Below are positions 21,148-33,664 of a stretch of DNA of 64,000 nucleotides, one piece after another. Each line of letters begins with the position of its first letter. Position 1 is the first letter of the stretch. Source of the DNA: Alopecurus myosuroides (Eukaryota; Streptophyta; Magnoliopsida; Poales; Poaceae); NCBI GenBank assembly GCA_028641055.1, contig CM054057.1, positions 324,204,941-324,268,940 of the forward strand, in the 5' to 3' direction. The notes under the pieces are model-generated. The model was not told the DNA's origin, made no database searches, and saw nothing but the letters and a program-made list of their open reading frames with translations. Made by a program: the position numbers and the translations under genes.

Positions 21148-24100
21148 TGTCGCACCCGGACTTCTAGGGGATACTCGCAGTTCCGTTGAACAGCAGATGA
21201 TTGGATTACGGGGCCTACCTGCACCCGCATCTCTTACGAGTAGGCCAACACACGTATGTGTGACAACCAAACTCTACTGTTCATCGTCTACGTAAACCAT
21301 CCCATAGAAATCAGGATACTTCCATTGACGTACTTCAAACCATACACACATGGTACGTCAACGTCGTTGAAAAAAATGATAGCACAACATATCTCTATGA
21401 CACAAAAGATTGAAATAAGTTGCAAATAGCTCTCACTAGAGCAGAGATAGCAAATACAATCATCCAGAGGACACATGTCCCAACATATCATCATTACATC
21501 ACAGCGGAAGCATCCAAAAGTGTCTGAGTACAGACAAGATCCAAATAGGCCTAAGAGGGCGGAAACGAAAAGACGGAGCCCATCCACGAAGTCTAGGATC
21601 ATGCCCGGGTCCGCTATCTACTCGTCAGCAGTCTCGTCATACTCCACGTAGCAGCCATCACGGGGATCCTCGTAAGTGTAGTCTGTGGAAACCACAGCCC
21701 CAAAGGGGTCAGTACATAAACGTACTGGCAAGCAAGACTCACAATTCACCAAAGTGTAACCCGTCAACACCAAGCACAGATGCTTTGGGTTCAACGGAAG
21801 GAAGGGGTGATACAAAAGATGCGGCAGCTGGCTGCTCTAACCAACTACAGAGTTGCTATAACTTCCGGCTATCAGATAAGGGATAAGATAGCGTATCGTA
21901 ACCAACTACCAACTAACCACCAAACAAACCCATCCTGGATCTCGCCCCTTATCGAAAGAAGCAATCCGAGGATAACTCACACAGTTGGATTAATGATGGA
22001 TCAAGTTGTTGTGGCAATAAGGCTATTACTAGTCAAGTTACCATTAGTTAGGTGTAAGTTATTCTGAGTACTTGTTAGCCAGTACTTTCACCAAGTAGTC
22101 CATAACCGCGGAAAACACGGCTTCTCGAGAAGATTTAACCCTGCAGGGATGCACCAATTTGGCCGTACACGTAAGAATACCCCGCCATGATGGAAATGCA
22201 CTTCCACCAAGCGAGGCACTCAACATAACTCAACTCTTCTTCGCATCAAGCCCAAAGAACCACATGTTGTGCGTGCGCGGCTAATCAAGCCCCACGAAGA
22301 AAAGGGGACCCTCATAGCACTCTAAGACCATGCCGCCCTAAATGCCGACTACAAAAGTTCCACCCTGGCGCCAAGGGTTCGCACCTGCACATGCATGCAT
22401 CAAATGGAAAGCCCGAACTAAGTGTGGCGATTTGGACGAGATGCGAATCGAATCAAATTGAGGGGGGCGCCCATACACGCTTCCCACATGCGGTTAGTGC
22501 GCTCATCATGGATCAGTAGACAAGACCCTTTTCCTAATTAGGGTCGACACTAGCAGGCCTCAAAACCACGCCGGGCCTCCTGCCGGTGCCTTATCATCAA
22601 ATTATTATTACCTCAAACATTAACAGGTTATTGTTTAACATCGAGCCCCAGAACATAATGAATATAGTAAAAGAAATAACGGACAACAGACTCGAGCATA
22701 AACAACCCTAAGCATGCTAGTAAGACACGGGCACATTCAACGGGGTCTTAGGTGTGGAGGTGAGGCTATATCAGGGTTAAAGGATAACATGTGATAGGTT
22801 CGTAACAGAAGCAACGATTCATAGGGCTAGCAGAATAGACAACGGAAAGTATCGGTATCCAATGTTGAAGGGAACACAATGGTTCATGTGAGTGAATACT
22901 TGCCTGCAAACCCAGCAGCCTGGTACTGAGCTAGATCCTTAGAAGGGGTGTCGTAGGTATCGTCGGTCTCAATGTCGTCATATATTCGAGAAGAAGCAAA
23001 CAAACAACGCAGAGAGACAAACAATCAATAACATGGCATAATGCACAAACATGGGATGATGCATGACCATTTAATTGATGCATAGAAATAAACTAGTTGA
23101 CATGGTAACATAACATGATTAAATGGACCCACATGCAACTTGGATTGCATATGGAAAGCCCATGAATTAGGGTTGAAATAATTGTTTTACAACTAACCAA
23201 CAGGTGAGGGTGGATTAGCATGATGCATGGATGAGGAAAACAGCAAAATAACAACAATAGAAACAATTTGAAAGGAAGTTTACCAAGTTTGGAATTTTAT
23301 TTATTAAGTTTTGGAATTTTGGTTCCTTAAAGGTGTCACACAAGCATTTGTTGTTTTCACCACTTTTAATTGTTCAAAATAGATTACAAGGTTCATATTT
23401 GATAAGAACACACAATTTTAGGTGGATTACATGTTTCACTTGTTGAAAAAGGATTTAGAATAAATTACTTATGAATTAAACAAGTTTAAGCAAGAATTAA
23501 ATGAATTGATTCAAGTATGAATTTATTTGAAGTTTTATTTTTTCAAAACATCTAACCAAATTCATATTTGAAAAGTGTATGCTTTGATGGTTTGAAAACA
23601 TATTTTATAAGTTCAAAAGTAATTTAATTTGATCAAGTTATGAATTTAACAATATTAAATGATTTAAACAAGGTTTAAATTAGTTAAGCAATTTTAATTA
23701 TTCAAAACATGAAACAAATTTTATATTCGGAAAGGTGGTTTAATTTAGCATGGAAAACATATTTTATTTGTTGAAATTGGATTTAAAATGAGCAAGTTAT
23801 TATTTTGGCAATTTTAAATGCAATAATTAAGAAACAGTTGTTTTCAGCAATTTAAATTATTCAAAACAGCAAACAAAGTTGATATTTGGAAAGTACATGA
23901 AAAATGGGATGGAAAACATATTTAGTTTGTTGAATTTGGAATTTTTATGTTCAAGTTATGAATTTTGCAAAATTAAGTGAATTAAACAAGAATTCAAATA
24001 TTGCACCAATTTAAAATATTCAAAACAGTAAACAAATTTTGTATTTGGATAGAGCATTTAATTTGGTATTGAAAACATATTTAAAAAGTGGAATTTGGAG

Positions 24101-25884
24101 TTGAAATGATTTATTTATGCAATTTACAAGTTTGATGTGCAATCTGCCATTTTATTTACTATCTAGGGACTTAGAAAAACATTTGTAGGGACCTAGAAGT
24201 TAACAGGGGACTTGTTGGTGATTTATGTGAAGTTCTGTAACCAAACAAAAAGAATAAAAAGTTTGGTTTTTATTTGAGGGAGGGGGGACTCGAACCCCTG
24301 CCCTCTATTGTGCGCGTGGTGGTGGCTACCACTGCGGTAGTGCTGAATTGTTGACAGAATGGGGGGTCGGGGGGGTATAAGGTGCAGTTGCGGGCGTAAC
24401 TGAACTTTGAAGTTCAGTTGGTCTGAAATTCCGTCAGACGCGCGACGGCCGCCGGCGAGGAAGGCTCGAGGTGCTGCTGCGCTCGCGTGGGGCGCTGCGG
24501 ACGTGCGTGGGCGTGTGCTGCTCGGTGCGAGCTCGAGGACAGTGAGAGGAAGGGAAGGAGAGGCGAGGGGGAGCTCACCTCTATGACGAGAAACAGCAGG
24601 CGCTCGGTGGCGACCGGCGGCGAATCCGGGACGGCGGCGGAGCTCCGGAGGCGCTCGTGCCCCTCCCTGGACTCGATGAGGACGAGGGCATCGAGGGGAC
24701 TCCATTCCCGCACCTAGCCACGGCGGTGGTGCCTCGGAAGGGCGGCGATCGTCGGAGAACAGAGGGTGGCGGTGGTCGGTTCATGTACAGAGAGAGGATG
24801 GTGGTGGGTGGAGAGAAAAAGATCGGCGCCGCGGCGGTGAGAGGGAGAGAGGAGGGGGAACTAGGGTTAGGGCAGTGAGGGCACGGCCTAGGGTTATAGG
24901 GGAGGGGGAGAGCGAGCTTGGCCGTTCGTGCCCCTCTCTGTCAACGTGGACATGCCCGATGGCATGCCGTACGAGAGGAGGAAGAAAGAGGGGGTACGGG
25001 CCAGGGGGCTAGGTGGGCTGGGCCTAGTTGGCCTGCCCCTCTCTCCTTTGCTTGGTTTTTTTTATTATTTGTTTCTGTTTTATTTTTTTTGCTGAATAGA
25101 AATAGGAAGAGAATGAGGGTTTTTGGGTGAGAAATTTTAGGGAAAAAATTTGTGTAGGCTAGTTATTACAATAGCAACAAAATGCCAATTTTGGTTTTCC
25201 AAAAAGTTCAATTTATTTTGCTGTTTTGTAATTGATTGAATTGGTATGAATTTTGAATATTGGGTGATTTATTTAAAAGAAACATTTCCAAAAGTTTGAA
25301 CCCTCAATTTTATTTGAAACAAATTGCTTAGAATTGTTTTGTAAATTTCAATAATTCCAAAGGGTTGATGTTTGGAATTTTGTTTGAATTTGAATAACAT
25401 ATTGAGTTAAGTGAAGAATTAAAAGCCACAAATTTAAATAGTTGAACCTTATGGATTAAATGGAAACAAATGATTATAATTGTTTTGGTAATTTTCATAA
25501 TTTCAAATTGGGTGCTGTTTGTAAAATGTAATTTGAATTTGAATAACATTTGAATTAAGTTTGGATTAAGTGAATTATTAAAAACCATAATTTTAATGGT
25601 TTGAACCTTATGGTTTGATGGAAACAATTGATTGTTTTGATTTGAAATATCATTTTGGAAATTGTAACATCACAAGTATGAAACAAAAGGTTTGAAATTT
25701 GGTTTGAAATTCAAATAGGAAACAAAGGAAAACAAATGAAAACAGTTGGAAAACAAAGCAAAACAGAGGAAAACAAATGGAAAACAAGCAAAACAGATGC
25801 AATGAACATGATGTCATGATGCAAAACATAAAATAACAGAGAGCAAACATTCTAATGGCTATTTTTCATACTTGGGATGTTACA
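21148..25884 (-). repeat. Element C 5' LTR (uninterrupted)
   Basis: The LTR is 4737 bp, nearly identical along its length to 9253-12731 plus 19056-20318. It preserves the empty T1 site at about 24611-24625 (CGACCGGCGGCGAATCC). It includes the same shared block (about 22090-22575), tandem array (about 23365-24120), tRNA-like module (24277-24345) and second AT-rich array. Confidence 0.93.
24277..24345 (-). other. tRNA-like module in element C 5' LTR
   Basis: Minus-strand A-box-like CTACCGCAGTGGTAG (24340-24326) and B-box GGTTCGAGTCC (24296-24286) are both identical to the copy at 12384-12452. Confidence 0.6.
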
Positions 25885-26865
25885 ACCAACACTCAAGCGA
25901 TGTGTCTCTTCGGAAAGGCGGATGTGGGATGGTTGTGGCATCGCCGCCTATCCCATTTCAACATGAGAACTTTGCCAAGTCTTCACAAAGGTGTCCACTT
26001 CCTCGAACTAAAATAAAATGTTTCCTTTTCCAAAGATCGTGTGTGTAGGGATTGTGTTGAAGGAAAGATGCATGATTCTTCGCATCCAAGCAAGACTATT
26101 ATATCATCAAAGAGGATTCTAGAACTTTTTCATGTGGATCTCTTTGGTTTCGGGCCCGAGTCAAGTCTTGGAGGCAAGAAGTATTTCTTGGTTTATTTCT
26201 TCAAGTTGAACAGTGAGACACAACAAGCCGTCACCATCTTTTCCAATCAAGTGCAACGCCAACACAATCTTCCTATCTTGGCCATTAGAAGTGACAATGG
26301 CTCCAAGTTCAAGAACTACACCCTAAATGAATTTCTTAGTGATGAGGGGATGTGTGATCAATATTCCCCTGCAAATACCCCTCAGCAAAATGGTGTAGCC
26401 GAAAGGAAGAACCGGACACTCTTGGATATGGCTAGGACCATGTTTGCGTAGTATACTTCTCCCCCAATATATATGGGCCGAAGCCATCTCTACGGCTTTT
26501 CACTCCTCTAACAGACTCTACATATGCAATGGCTTAATGAAGACTCCGTATGATATTTTCACAGGTAACAAACCAAATATATCCTACTTCTGTGTCTTTG
26601 GTTGTAAGTGTTTCTATTTGGTAAAAGGTTTTCGTTTGTCTAAAATCCAATATAAATCTATTGAAGGTACATTTGTTGGGTACGGTGCCGAATCCCACAC
26701 TTATAGACTCTTTGACACGGCCTCACAGATTGTCATTCAAACTAGTAGTGTGGTGTTCATGGAAAATGATGGCTCCAAAGTGGCGCAATTTCATGTTTCT
26801 AATGTAGATGTTGAAATACCTCAAGAATCCATAGCAAGGATGGGTGTGGGATATTTCCACCCCAT
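25885..26865 (+). pseudogene. Copia piece 2: pre-integrase and integrase core
   Basis: After the element C target duplication the copia reading resumes with the GAG-pre-integrase zinc region (WLWHRRLSHFNMRTL, then CRDCVEGK). The integrase core follows: ELFHVDLFG with the first aspartate, AIRSDNGSKF with the second, and SPANTPQQNGVAERKNRTLL with the glutamate. The segment 26041-26451 is open, and after an in-frame shift at about 26445 the integrase continues (YIWAEAISTA ... KTPYDIFTG ... FGCKCFYLVKGFRL). The reading is cut at 26865 by element B. Stops near 26010 and the frameshift make it inactive. Distant catalytic residues are all present. Confidence 0.87.
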
Positions 26866-28313
26866 TGATACGTACATTTTGCATCACTGTTTTATATATT
26901 TCATGTTATGATGCATCACTTATGTTATTTTATCTTATTTTACATGTTTCATAGAGAATAAACACCGGGACCACAAGTCTGATGGAAAAAAGCAACATCG
27001 AGATACCATATTTCAGAAGATTAGAAGAAGAGTAGGGACACCGGAGATGTCTTAGAAGTCCAGACGAGGGAGCTAGCCAGGAGGAGAGGCAGAGGGGGCC
27101 ACTAGGGGCCCACACCATGAGGTGACGCCCACTGGCCGCGCCGCCAGGTGGTGTGGCCACCCTGGCCCATCTCTGGTCGACCCCTTTCACGTACTTGACC
27201 CCGAGAGAACCCTATAATCGAAGAATTATTCTACCACCACCTCGGGGCGGAAAACACCCGAGACAGAAAAGCTCTCTGGCAGGGAGAAATCTGTTGGGGA
27301 AATTCCTCCTCGGAGAGGGAAAATCATCGTCATCGTCACCGTCATCGCTCCGGGCATCATCAAGATCGTCATCGTCATCATCATCACCACCATCACCATC
27401 ACCCTCATCATCCACCATCATCCCGATGTAACAACTCGGGGCCGCTATCGTTGTTTTAAATTAGATCTCTATTCCGGTGTGCATTACTTGCATCCCGGTG
27501 TGGATTACTTGCTAGTAGTTGATGCTTGTGAGATTTATCGGTGTTAGCACTTTATGACCAGATTGTTATTATCCATTATATCACCTCTGATTATGATCCA
27601 TATGATGTCTTGAGTAGTTTGTTTAGTTCTTGAGGACATGGGAGAAGTCACGATGTTAGTAGTGAAGTTATGTTGAAGTAATATCTCGTGGTTCAGTATT
27701 TAAGTTGTGGTGCTATTCTTCTAGTGGTGTTATGTGAACGTCGACTACATGATACTTCACCTTTATGGTCCTAGGAGGATGCATTGTGTATTTGGCTACT
27801 GATTGTGGGGTTTCTGAAGTGACAGAAACCTAAACCCCGTTAGGAAACCAATGCACGAGGGAGCGTAGAATCCCGGAGTCTTTAAGGCTGTGGCTAGATT
27901 TATCTTAATTACTTTCTTCTATTTGTGGATGCTTGCAAGGGGTATAATCATAAGTATGTATTAGTCCTAGTTGGGCAGTGCATTATCATAGGTTCACCCA
28001 CACAACACTTCACGAACCAATGGATAATAATCAACCGTAACGAAGCGAAAGCACTTGATGAAATTCTCATGTGTCCTCGAGAACATTTGGTAGTCATAAA
28101 GATTGGGCCACTCGCTGCAATATTATTTACTGCACTTTAATTACTCGCACTTTATTTATCTGTTATATCCAAAACAACGAAAAACCCAATCGCTAGTGTT
28201 TAGAGTGAATCCTCTATCAAACCTACTTGTCAACACCTTCTGCTCCTTGTTGGGTTCGGCACTCTTATTTATCGAAAGTACTACGATAAACCCCCTATAC
28301 TTGTGGGTCATCA
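26866..28313 (+). repeat. Element B 5' LTR
   Basis: The LTR is 1448 bp, starting TGATACGTACATTTTGC and ending TGTGGGTCATCA. It contains an ATC-rich trinucleotide stretch at 27323-27424 and the GTTCGGCACTCTTATTTATC block near its 3' end. Short open frames inside are compositional. Confidence 0.92.
27323..27424 (+). repeat. ATC/ACC trinucleotide stretch in element B 5' LTR
   Basis: An imperfect run of ATC, GTC and ACC triplets ends just before a CCCGATGTAACAA sequence. It is the counterpart of 7134-7215 and 44525-44625. Confidence 0.75.
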
Positions 28314-28324
28314 AGGCTATTTTC

Positions 28325-28342
28325 TGGCGCTGTTGCCTGGGA
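28325..28342 (+). other. Element B primer-binding site (tRNA-Asp type)
   Basis: TGGCGCTGTTGCCTGGGA starts 12 bp after the LTR end. It differs at two positions from the tRNA-Asp complement and is otherwise like the element A site. Confidence 0.82.
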
Positions 28343-28394
28343 GTGAAGCGCTATTGGTAAGTGGAATTGGTAAGAGGAACTTTTACTGTGAGTG

Positions 28395-29241
28395 TTTTTT
28401 TTTATTTCTATCTACTGTTTTATTTCATCGTGGATAATAATTTTGATTCTCTATTTAGAGGTACTACTACTATCACTGTAGGGTAGTAAGTGACCCGTTA
28501 TCTGCTGAATTCGATCCTTATAAAATACCTATGAAAATTGTTGGACTTGTTATGGATAACTGCTATTACGGTGATGGAACTATCCACCCCGGTGATCATT
28601 TGATCTTTATACATGAATTATGCGAGTTATTCAGGTGTTCAGGTATTACAATGGATCAAGTTAAAAGGAAATTATTTTCTCTATTGCTGAAAGGAAGAGT
28701 CGCTGAATGGTTCAAATTACAGAAGAATGGTGAATCTATTGGATGGGAGGAAATTGTTCCTCTCTTTTATTCTAAATTTTATCGTCCTAGTGAGATTCAT
28801 AAAGACGAGAATCAAATTTATAATTTATACCCTTGTGATGGAGAGAGTATTGCCCAAGCGTGGGGGAGAATGAAGTTATTAATGCTCATATGTCCCGTTC
28901 ATGAACTCCGCGTAATATTGTTACTAATAATTTTTATGCAAGGCTTCTCTTCATGATAAGTATTTATTGGATGCTTCTTGTCGTGGATCATTCACACGTA
29001 TGAAGGAAGAAGCTAAACCAGATCTTCTTGACAGTATTCAATAAAACACTGAAGGATGGGCGAACGACAAAGGTAGAAATTCAGGTATAAATTATGATTA
29101 TGAATGCATTAAATCTTTTATGGGAACAAATGGTTTCTATGATGTTAGTGCTGTTTGTGGTCTTGAATCTCAAATTTTTGCAAACTTTCTTAAAGCTTTT
29201 GCTTCCTATCTTGATATTCCTAAAAATAATTATCACAAGTA
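28395..29241 (+). pseudogene. Element B gag (frameshifted, cut by element D)
   Basis: The best open stretch, 28531-28956, encodes the capsid region (FIHELCELFRCSGIT; KRKLFSLLLKGRVAEWFK; GWEEIVPLFYSKFYRP; AWGRMKLLML). After a frameshift the reading continues toward 29238 (ALNLLWEQM ... FLKLLLPILIFLK in the shifted frame). Element D interrupts at 29241 within the gag-protease linker; the target duplication AAGTA is repeated at 37619. It is about as degraded as the element A copy. Confidence 0.83.
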
Positions 29242-31674
29242 TGTGACGCCCCGAGATCGGGCACTGTGCAGATTTCAGCATTTCCGCCAAAATCCACATA
29301 ATAACCGATTCCAGGTTGCCACTTGTGATAACATTACAACAGTTCACGAATAATTCACAACAAAAAAAGAGGAGGTATATACAAGACGACTCAAACGAGT
29401 CAAGGATACAACTGATACAATACAAAGATCCAACTGACAGCGGAAGAAACAACATAGTGTCCGACTACGGACAAGATACAAATTGGACTAAGAGTCCTGA
29501 AGATAACCGATGGTGTCCAATCCCTGCCCAGGCCAAGCCGGAGGGATTCCCAAGCTAACGTCGTCAGACTTCAAACCTGTTGACTGCAATGTGGAATATG
29601 CAGCCACGAAATGGATTCGTGGGTCAGTACTATTAAGTACTGGCAAGTGGATAAACCATACTCAAAAGATACCAACGTAACCAATCATCACAAGATACAA
29701 ATACTTTGGGTAGAACGGAAGGAAGGGATTATTGCAAAGAAGCGGCAGCGGGCAGCACTAACAACTAAAGAGACGCGCTACAACTTCCGGCTAATAGAAA
29801 GGGATAAGAGAGCGTATCAGAACCAACTACAACTACTCACCAAACAATACCCATCCAGTGTTACCCCCTACTAAGGAAGCAACCCAAGGAAACTCACACT
29901 GTTGATTAAGGTGACATTCATTTTTATGGTGGAGGTAATCTATATTACTAGTCAAGTTATCATCGTTAAGTGTAAGTTGTCAGAGTACTTGTTAGCCAAC
30001 ACTTTCACCAAGTCATCCATAACCGCGGACAACACGGCTTCTCGAGAAGATTAACCCTGCAGGGATGCACCAATTTGGCCGTACACGTAGGAATAACCCG
30101 CCAGATGGAAATGCACTTCCACCAAGCGAGGCACTCAACACAACCCAACTCTTCTTCGCATCAAGCCCAAAGAACCACGTGCAATTGAGCGCACGACTAA
30201 TCAAGCCCCACGAAGAAAAGGGGACCCTCATAGCACTCTAAAAACATGTCTCCCTAAATGCCGACTACAAAAGTTCCACCCCGGCGCCAAGGGTTCGCAC
30301 CTGCATATGCATGCATCAAATGGAAAGCCCGAACTAAGTGTGGCGATTTGGACGAGATGCGAATCGAATCAGAATTGCGGGGGGCGCCCATACACGCTTC
30401 ACACATGCGGTTAGTGCGCTCATCATGGATCGGAGGACAAGACACTTTTCCTAATTAAGTTCGACACTAGCAGGCCTCAAAACCACGCCGGGTCTCCTGC
30501 CGATGCCTTATCATCAAATTATTATTACCCAAAACATTAACATGTTGTTGATTAAGTTGAAACCCAACTATCAAACTAAACAGGTGATAAGACGGACAAC
30601 AAGACTTGAGCGCAAACAACACTAAGCATGCAACTACGACACGAGGGCCAACAAGGTAAACAAACAACAGGTAATAGGAAGTGGAAGGAAGGCTATATCA
30701 TGGTTGCAAGGTAAACATATGATAGGATCGAGACACAAGCATCGAATCGTAAGGCTAGCATAAAGACAACGGAGAGAATCGGTTACAAGTGAGGAAAGGC
30801 AACATGGGTAGCAAGTGAGTATACTTGCCTGAGATCCAGCAAGTAGAGGTACATCCGAAGAACTTGTCGGTGCTCACATCATCTCAACGTCCTATCCGCG
30901 AAGAAGCAACGAACTAGAACAAACACCGGATGCAACAATTACTACTACGGTAAAAGATCCAGCATGATCCTAATTTTATATGCATGACAAGTTAAAGGGT
31001 GCATCAAAATAAATAGAAGACATGATGAAACATTTTAAATGGGCCCAAATGCAAAGATAAGGTTGCATTTGGAAAATCCCAGGTGCATGCATAGTTATTT
31101 AAGTGAATTACAAGCAAACATTAGGTTGAAGTGATTAAATGGCATGGTGGATGATGAAAACAGAATGTATACAACATTAGCTTGAATGTGATATCTCATT
31201 TGCCAAATTTGGAATTTTAAATATTTAATTATGAATTTTTGCAATTTAAAAGGTTTAATTAAAGCATTGAATTATTGCACCACTTTTAATTAGGAAAAAC
31301 AGTAAACAAATTGTATATTTGAAAAGTATAGAGAATTTTGATTGGAAAACATATTTTACTTTTCAAATTTGGAGTTAAAATGAATTAGTTATGTGCATTT
31401 GAATTGTGGGGTGTTTTCTGTAAAGTGCAGGGGTGTGTTCGTGATGGAAACAGAAGAAATGAGGGCACCGGTATAAAAACAGAACAAACAGGGGGGCAGA
31501 TGCGAAAAATCCGCATCCAGATCTGGATCTGGGACGTTTATCACCGGGCTGCACCCTGCCGGAGAGACTGACGGGCGGGGCCCTTACCAGCGCAGCGCTG
31601 ACGAGGCGCGGGTGGGTCCATGGTGGCATCCAGCGTCACCGACAGGTGGACCGGCCCCCGCGCGGTGAAAAATG

Positions 31675-31760
31675 GAAAAAAGGAGGCTTTGCCTCTAGTG
31701 GGATTCGATCCCGGGTCTCCCGAGAGGAAGACGGAGGCCCATGCCACTGGGCTGATGAGC
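31675..31760 (-). other. tRNA-like module 1 in element D 3' LTR
   Basis: On the minus strand AGCCCAGTGGCATGG (31753-31739) resembles an A-box. GGGATCGAATCCC (31712-31700) is a self-complementary T-arm with a B-box core. A hairpin GAGGCAAAGCCTCC and a run of six T follow, as at the end of a Pol III unit. It could be a captured tRNA-derived SINE head. Confidence 0.6.
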
Positions 31761-31856
31761 TGATCGTGACAGAAGAAAAGATTTACGGAACTAGAGGTGT
31801 GATTGCGCTGTTAACTGAAATCGGAACACGTTCAGGTACAGAGAGAAAAATAAATA

Positions 31857-31940
31857 AAGCAGGAGGCTTTCGCCTCGGATGTGGTTCGAACCTGGGGCTG
31901 CTGCGACGCAGATGGTTGGTCATACCACTGGGATACGATC
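31857..31940 (-). other. tRNA-like module 2 in element D 3' LTR
   Basis: On the minus strand ATCCCAGTGGTATG (31934-31921) is the A-box-like part and GGTTCGAACC (31892-31883) the B-box core. The same hairpin, here GAGGCGAAAGCCTCC, follows. It is a diverged duplicate of module 1, about 180 bp away. Confidence 0.6.
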
Positions 31941-33188
31941 GATTTGGTGACTACATACGAATCTAACAGAATAAGATGTGAACGTCGCAGCCTTAACCGA
32001 ATCTCGGATAACAGGTTCAGGAACGGAGCGACGGCAACCACTACAACGGCGCCGCTGGTTCTCGTGCGCGGCCAGCAGGTGCATCGAAGGGAAACATGTG
32101 GGAGGGAGCAGAATCGGACAGAGGACTCACGGCGGGGTTTGCTGGAGGAGTCGTACATGCTCGGGGAAGGCAGCGACGTGCGGTTCCTGGCCGTCGATCT
32201 CTGACGGCCATGAAAAGGGCGGCGACGAACGGCGATGGCGTGGGGATCCTGGTGGCTTTCCCACCCTGCCGAGGAGACGGAGACGGAGCTGGATGTGCCC
32301 CGGTTCCATTCCCGCAGCGAGCCCGGCCCGACGGTGAGCAGAGCGACGGCGCCATGGCCTCCAACTTCCGGCCATGGAGGGCTGCCTCCGGTTCAGAAAA
32401 GATTCAGAGGAAGGTGGGGAACAGAGGAGAAGGTAGAGAAAGGGGAGGAGCGACGGCGGTTGGGGAGGAGAAGGAAGAGGGGCTAGGGTTTCTGGGGTTC
32501 TCCTTGGTAGATAAAGAGAGGGGAGGAGGGGACCATGGTGGAGCTGGAAAACGACAGGGCATCACGCTCTCCTCGTGCTCGTACGGACAGAGAAGAAGAG
32601 GTGGGGTGGGCTGCTTCGGTTGGCCTTGGGCTGGGCTTGCTGCTGGGGGTTGTAGGTGGGCCGAAAGGCCTGCCTCCCCCCAGCGGGTTCTCTTTTTATT
32701 TATTTATTTTTCCTCTTTTTTTTTGTAAAAGGTGATTTAGCATTTGGATTTGAGGGAGTTTTACAACTCCAAAAATTGTGAAGTAAATTTCTTTGCACTC
32801 ATCACTAAAATGCCCAAGTGCACAAACTTTTGTTTTTGAAATTTTCAAATATTTGTGCTGTTTTGAATTTGATTGAATTTCAAGTGAATTTGACTTTAAA
32901 TTGAGTAATTGAATGGGAGCAATGTTTATTATTTGAATTTAAATTGGAATTAGCAAAATAGGGTTTTAATAAAAGGGGTTTTGAAATAACCAAGCATTTC
33001 AATATTTGAATTTCCAGTTTTTGGTTTACAATTTGAATGGTTTGTTTGCAATTTTAATTGAAACTTTTTGGAACATGTTTGAAGTTTTAAATTGGTTTGA
33101 AAACAAAGGTGCATATGATGCATGAGGCAATGCATGCAAAAAAAGAAAACAAGCAATTCTATTTGAGGGAAATCCCCCGGGTGTTACA

Positions 33189-33664
33189 GCCGACACCACT
33201 AACAAGGGATTGCGCCCTTGCAATCCGCTCACAACCACGGGAGAGGGAAGAAGTCAGATCTATCGAGTCTTCGGCCACATTGTTGATCTCCCCGACACCA
33301 CTAACAAGGGAATCTTTCTCGGGTTGATGACGATCTTCTTCCACCAGGAATCTTCCGATGATCGAACATATTAGGTTAACGGCTCAGAAAACGTCCACCC
33401 ACGTAGGATCCTAAAACTTTGAAAGATTGAGAGGAAGAGAGACTCCAAAACAAATAAGATGAGAGGAGAAATAGAATAGAGATAAGGAGAAAACAAGAAT
33501 CCTAATGAGATGTTTCCAAAATAGTTTAGCAGAAATAGTTTTTTGACACTCTAGAAACAACGACCGTTAGCGAGGTTATCCTACAGGCTTTGCGGACCCG
33601 TTGCTTCGATAACCATTCGTATCGAAACAACTTTGGGAATCGGAAACCATGCTCTGATACCATT
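33189..33664 (-). other. Element D interior
   Basis: This is the whole internal region, 476 bp. It holds a primer-binding site at its right end and a 20-bp direct repeat (33190-33209 and 33292-33311, CCGACACCACTAACAAGGGA). A ~60-codon open frame runs into the LTR. I recognise no retroviral domain. At the left end no purine-rich tract precedes the LTR (minus strand GTTAGTGGTGTCGGC), which is unusual. Confidence 0.7.
33648..33662 (-). other. Element D primer-binding site (initiator tRNA-Met type)
   Basis: TGGTATCAGAGCATG on the minus strand lies two bases from the 5' LTR and shares its first 12 bases with the element C site. Confidence 0.87.

Larger units (their letters stand above)
9253..25884 (-). 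mobile_element. Element C: chromovirus-derived element with giant LTRs and tiny interior
   Basis: The element is bounded by a perfect 5-bp target duplication ACCAA (9248-9252 and 25885-25889). Its LTRs are about 4.74 kb: 21148-25884 is the 5' LTR on the minus strand, and 9253-20318 is the 3' LTR, enlarged by element T1. Orientation follows from a 15-nt primer-binding site at 21131-21145 and a polypurine tract at 20319-20332. The interior is only 829 bp and holds fused scraps of pol, including an integrase C-terminus and a chromodomain tail, so it derives from a chromovirus (Tekay-like is likely). With no working protein it depends on proteins supplied in trans. The LTRs differ at few sites by eye, implying a fairly recent insertion. 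Confidence 0.9.
29242..33188 (-). repeat. Element D 3' LTR
   Basis: Plus-strand ends are TGTGACGCCCCGAG and CGGGTGTTACA. It contains the block shared with element C (about 30010-30500), an AT-rich part, two tRNA-like modules (31675-31760 and 31857-31940) and a GC-rich part (about 31980-32690) whose long open frames on both strands look compositional. Confidence 0.92.

Noticed and set aside
9253..25884. A segmental duplication of host DNA (two ~4.7-kb near-identical copies)
   Set aside because: Copies have TG...CA ends, flank a primer-binding site and polypurine tract, and the whole is framed by a 5-bp target duplication, so they are LTRs.
31675..31760. Calling a true tRNA gene
   Set aside because: No seven-base acceptor stem or clear anticodon arm could be folded by eye, so only a tRNA-like module is claimed.
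32096..32728. Long plus-strand open frame of about 210 codons in element D LTR (and its twin at 36639-37157)
   Set aside because: It lies in a GC-rich LTR segment with several overlapping open frames on both strands, low-complexity Gly/Arg composition and no domain; open length is explained by base composition.
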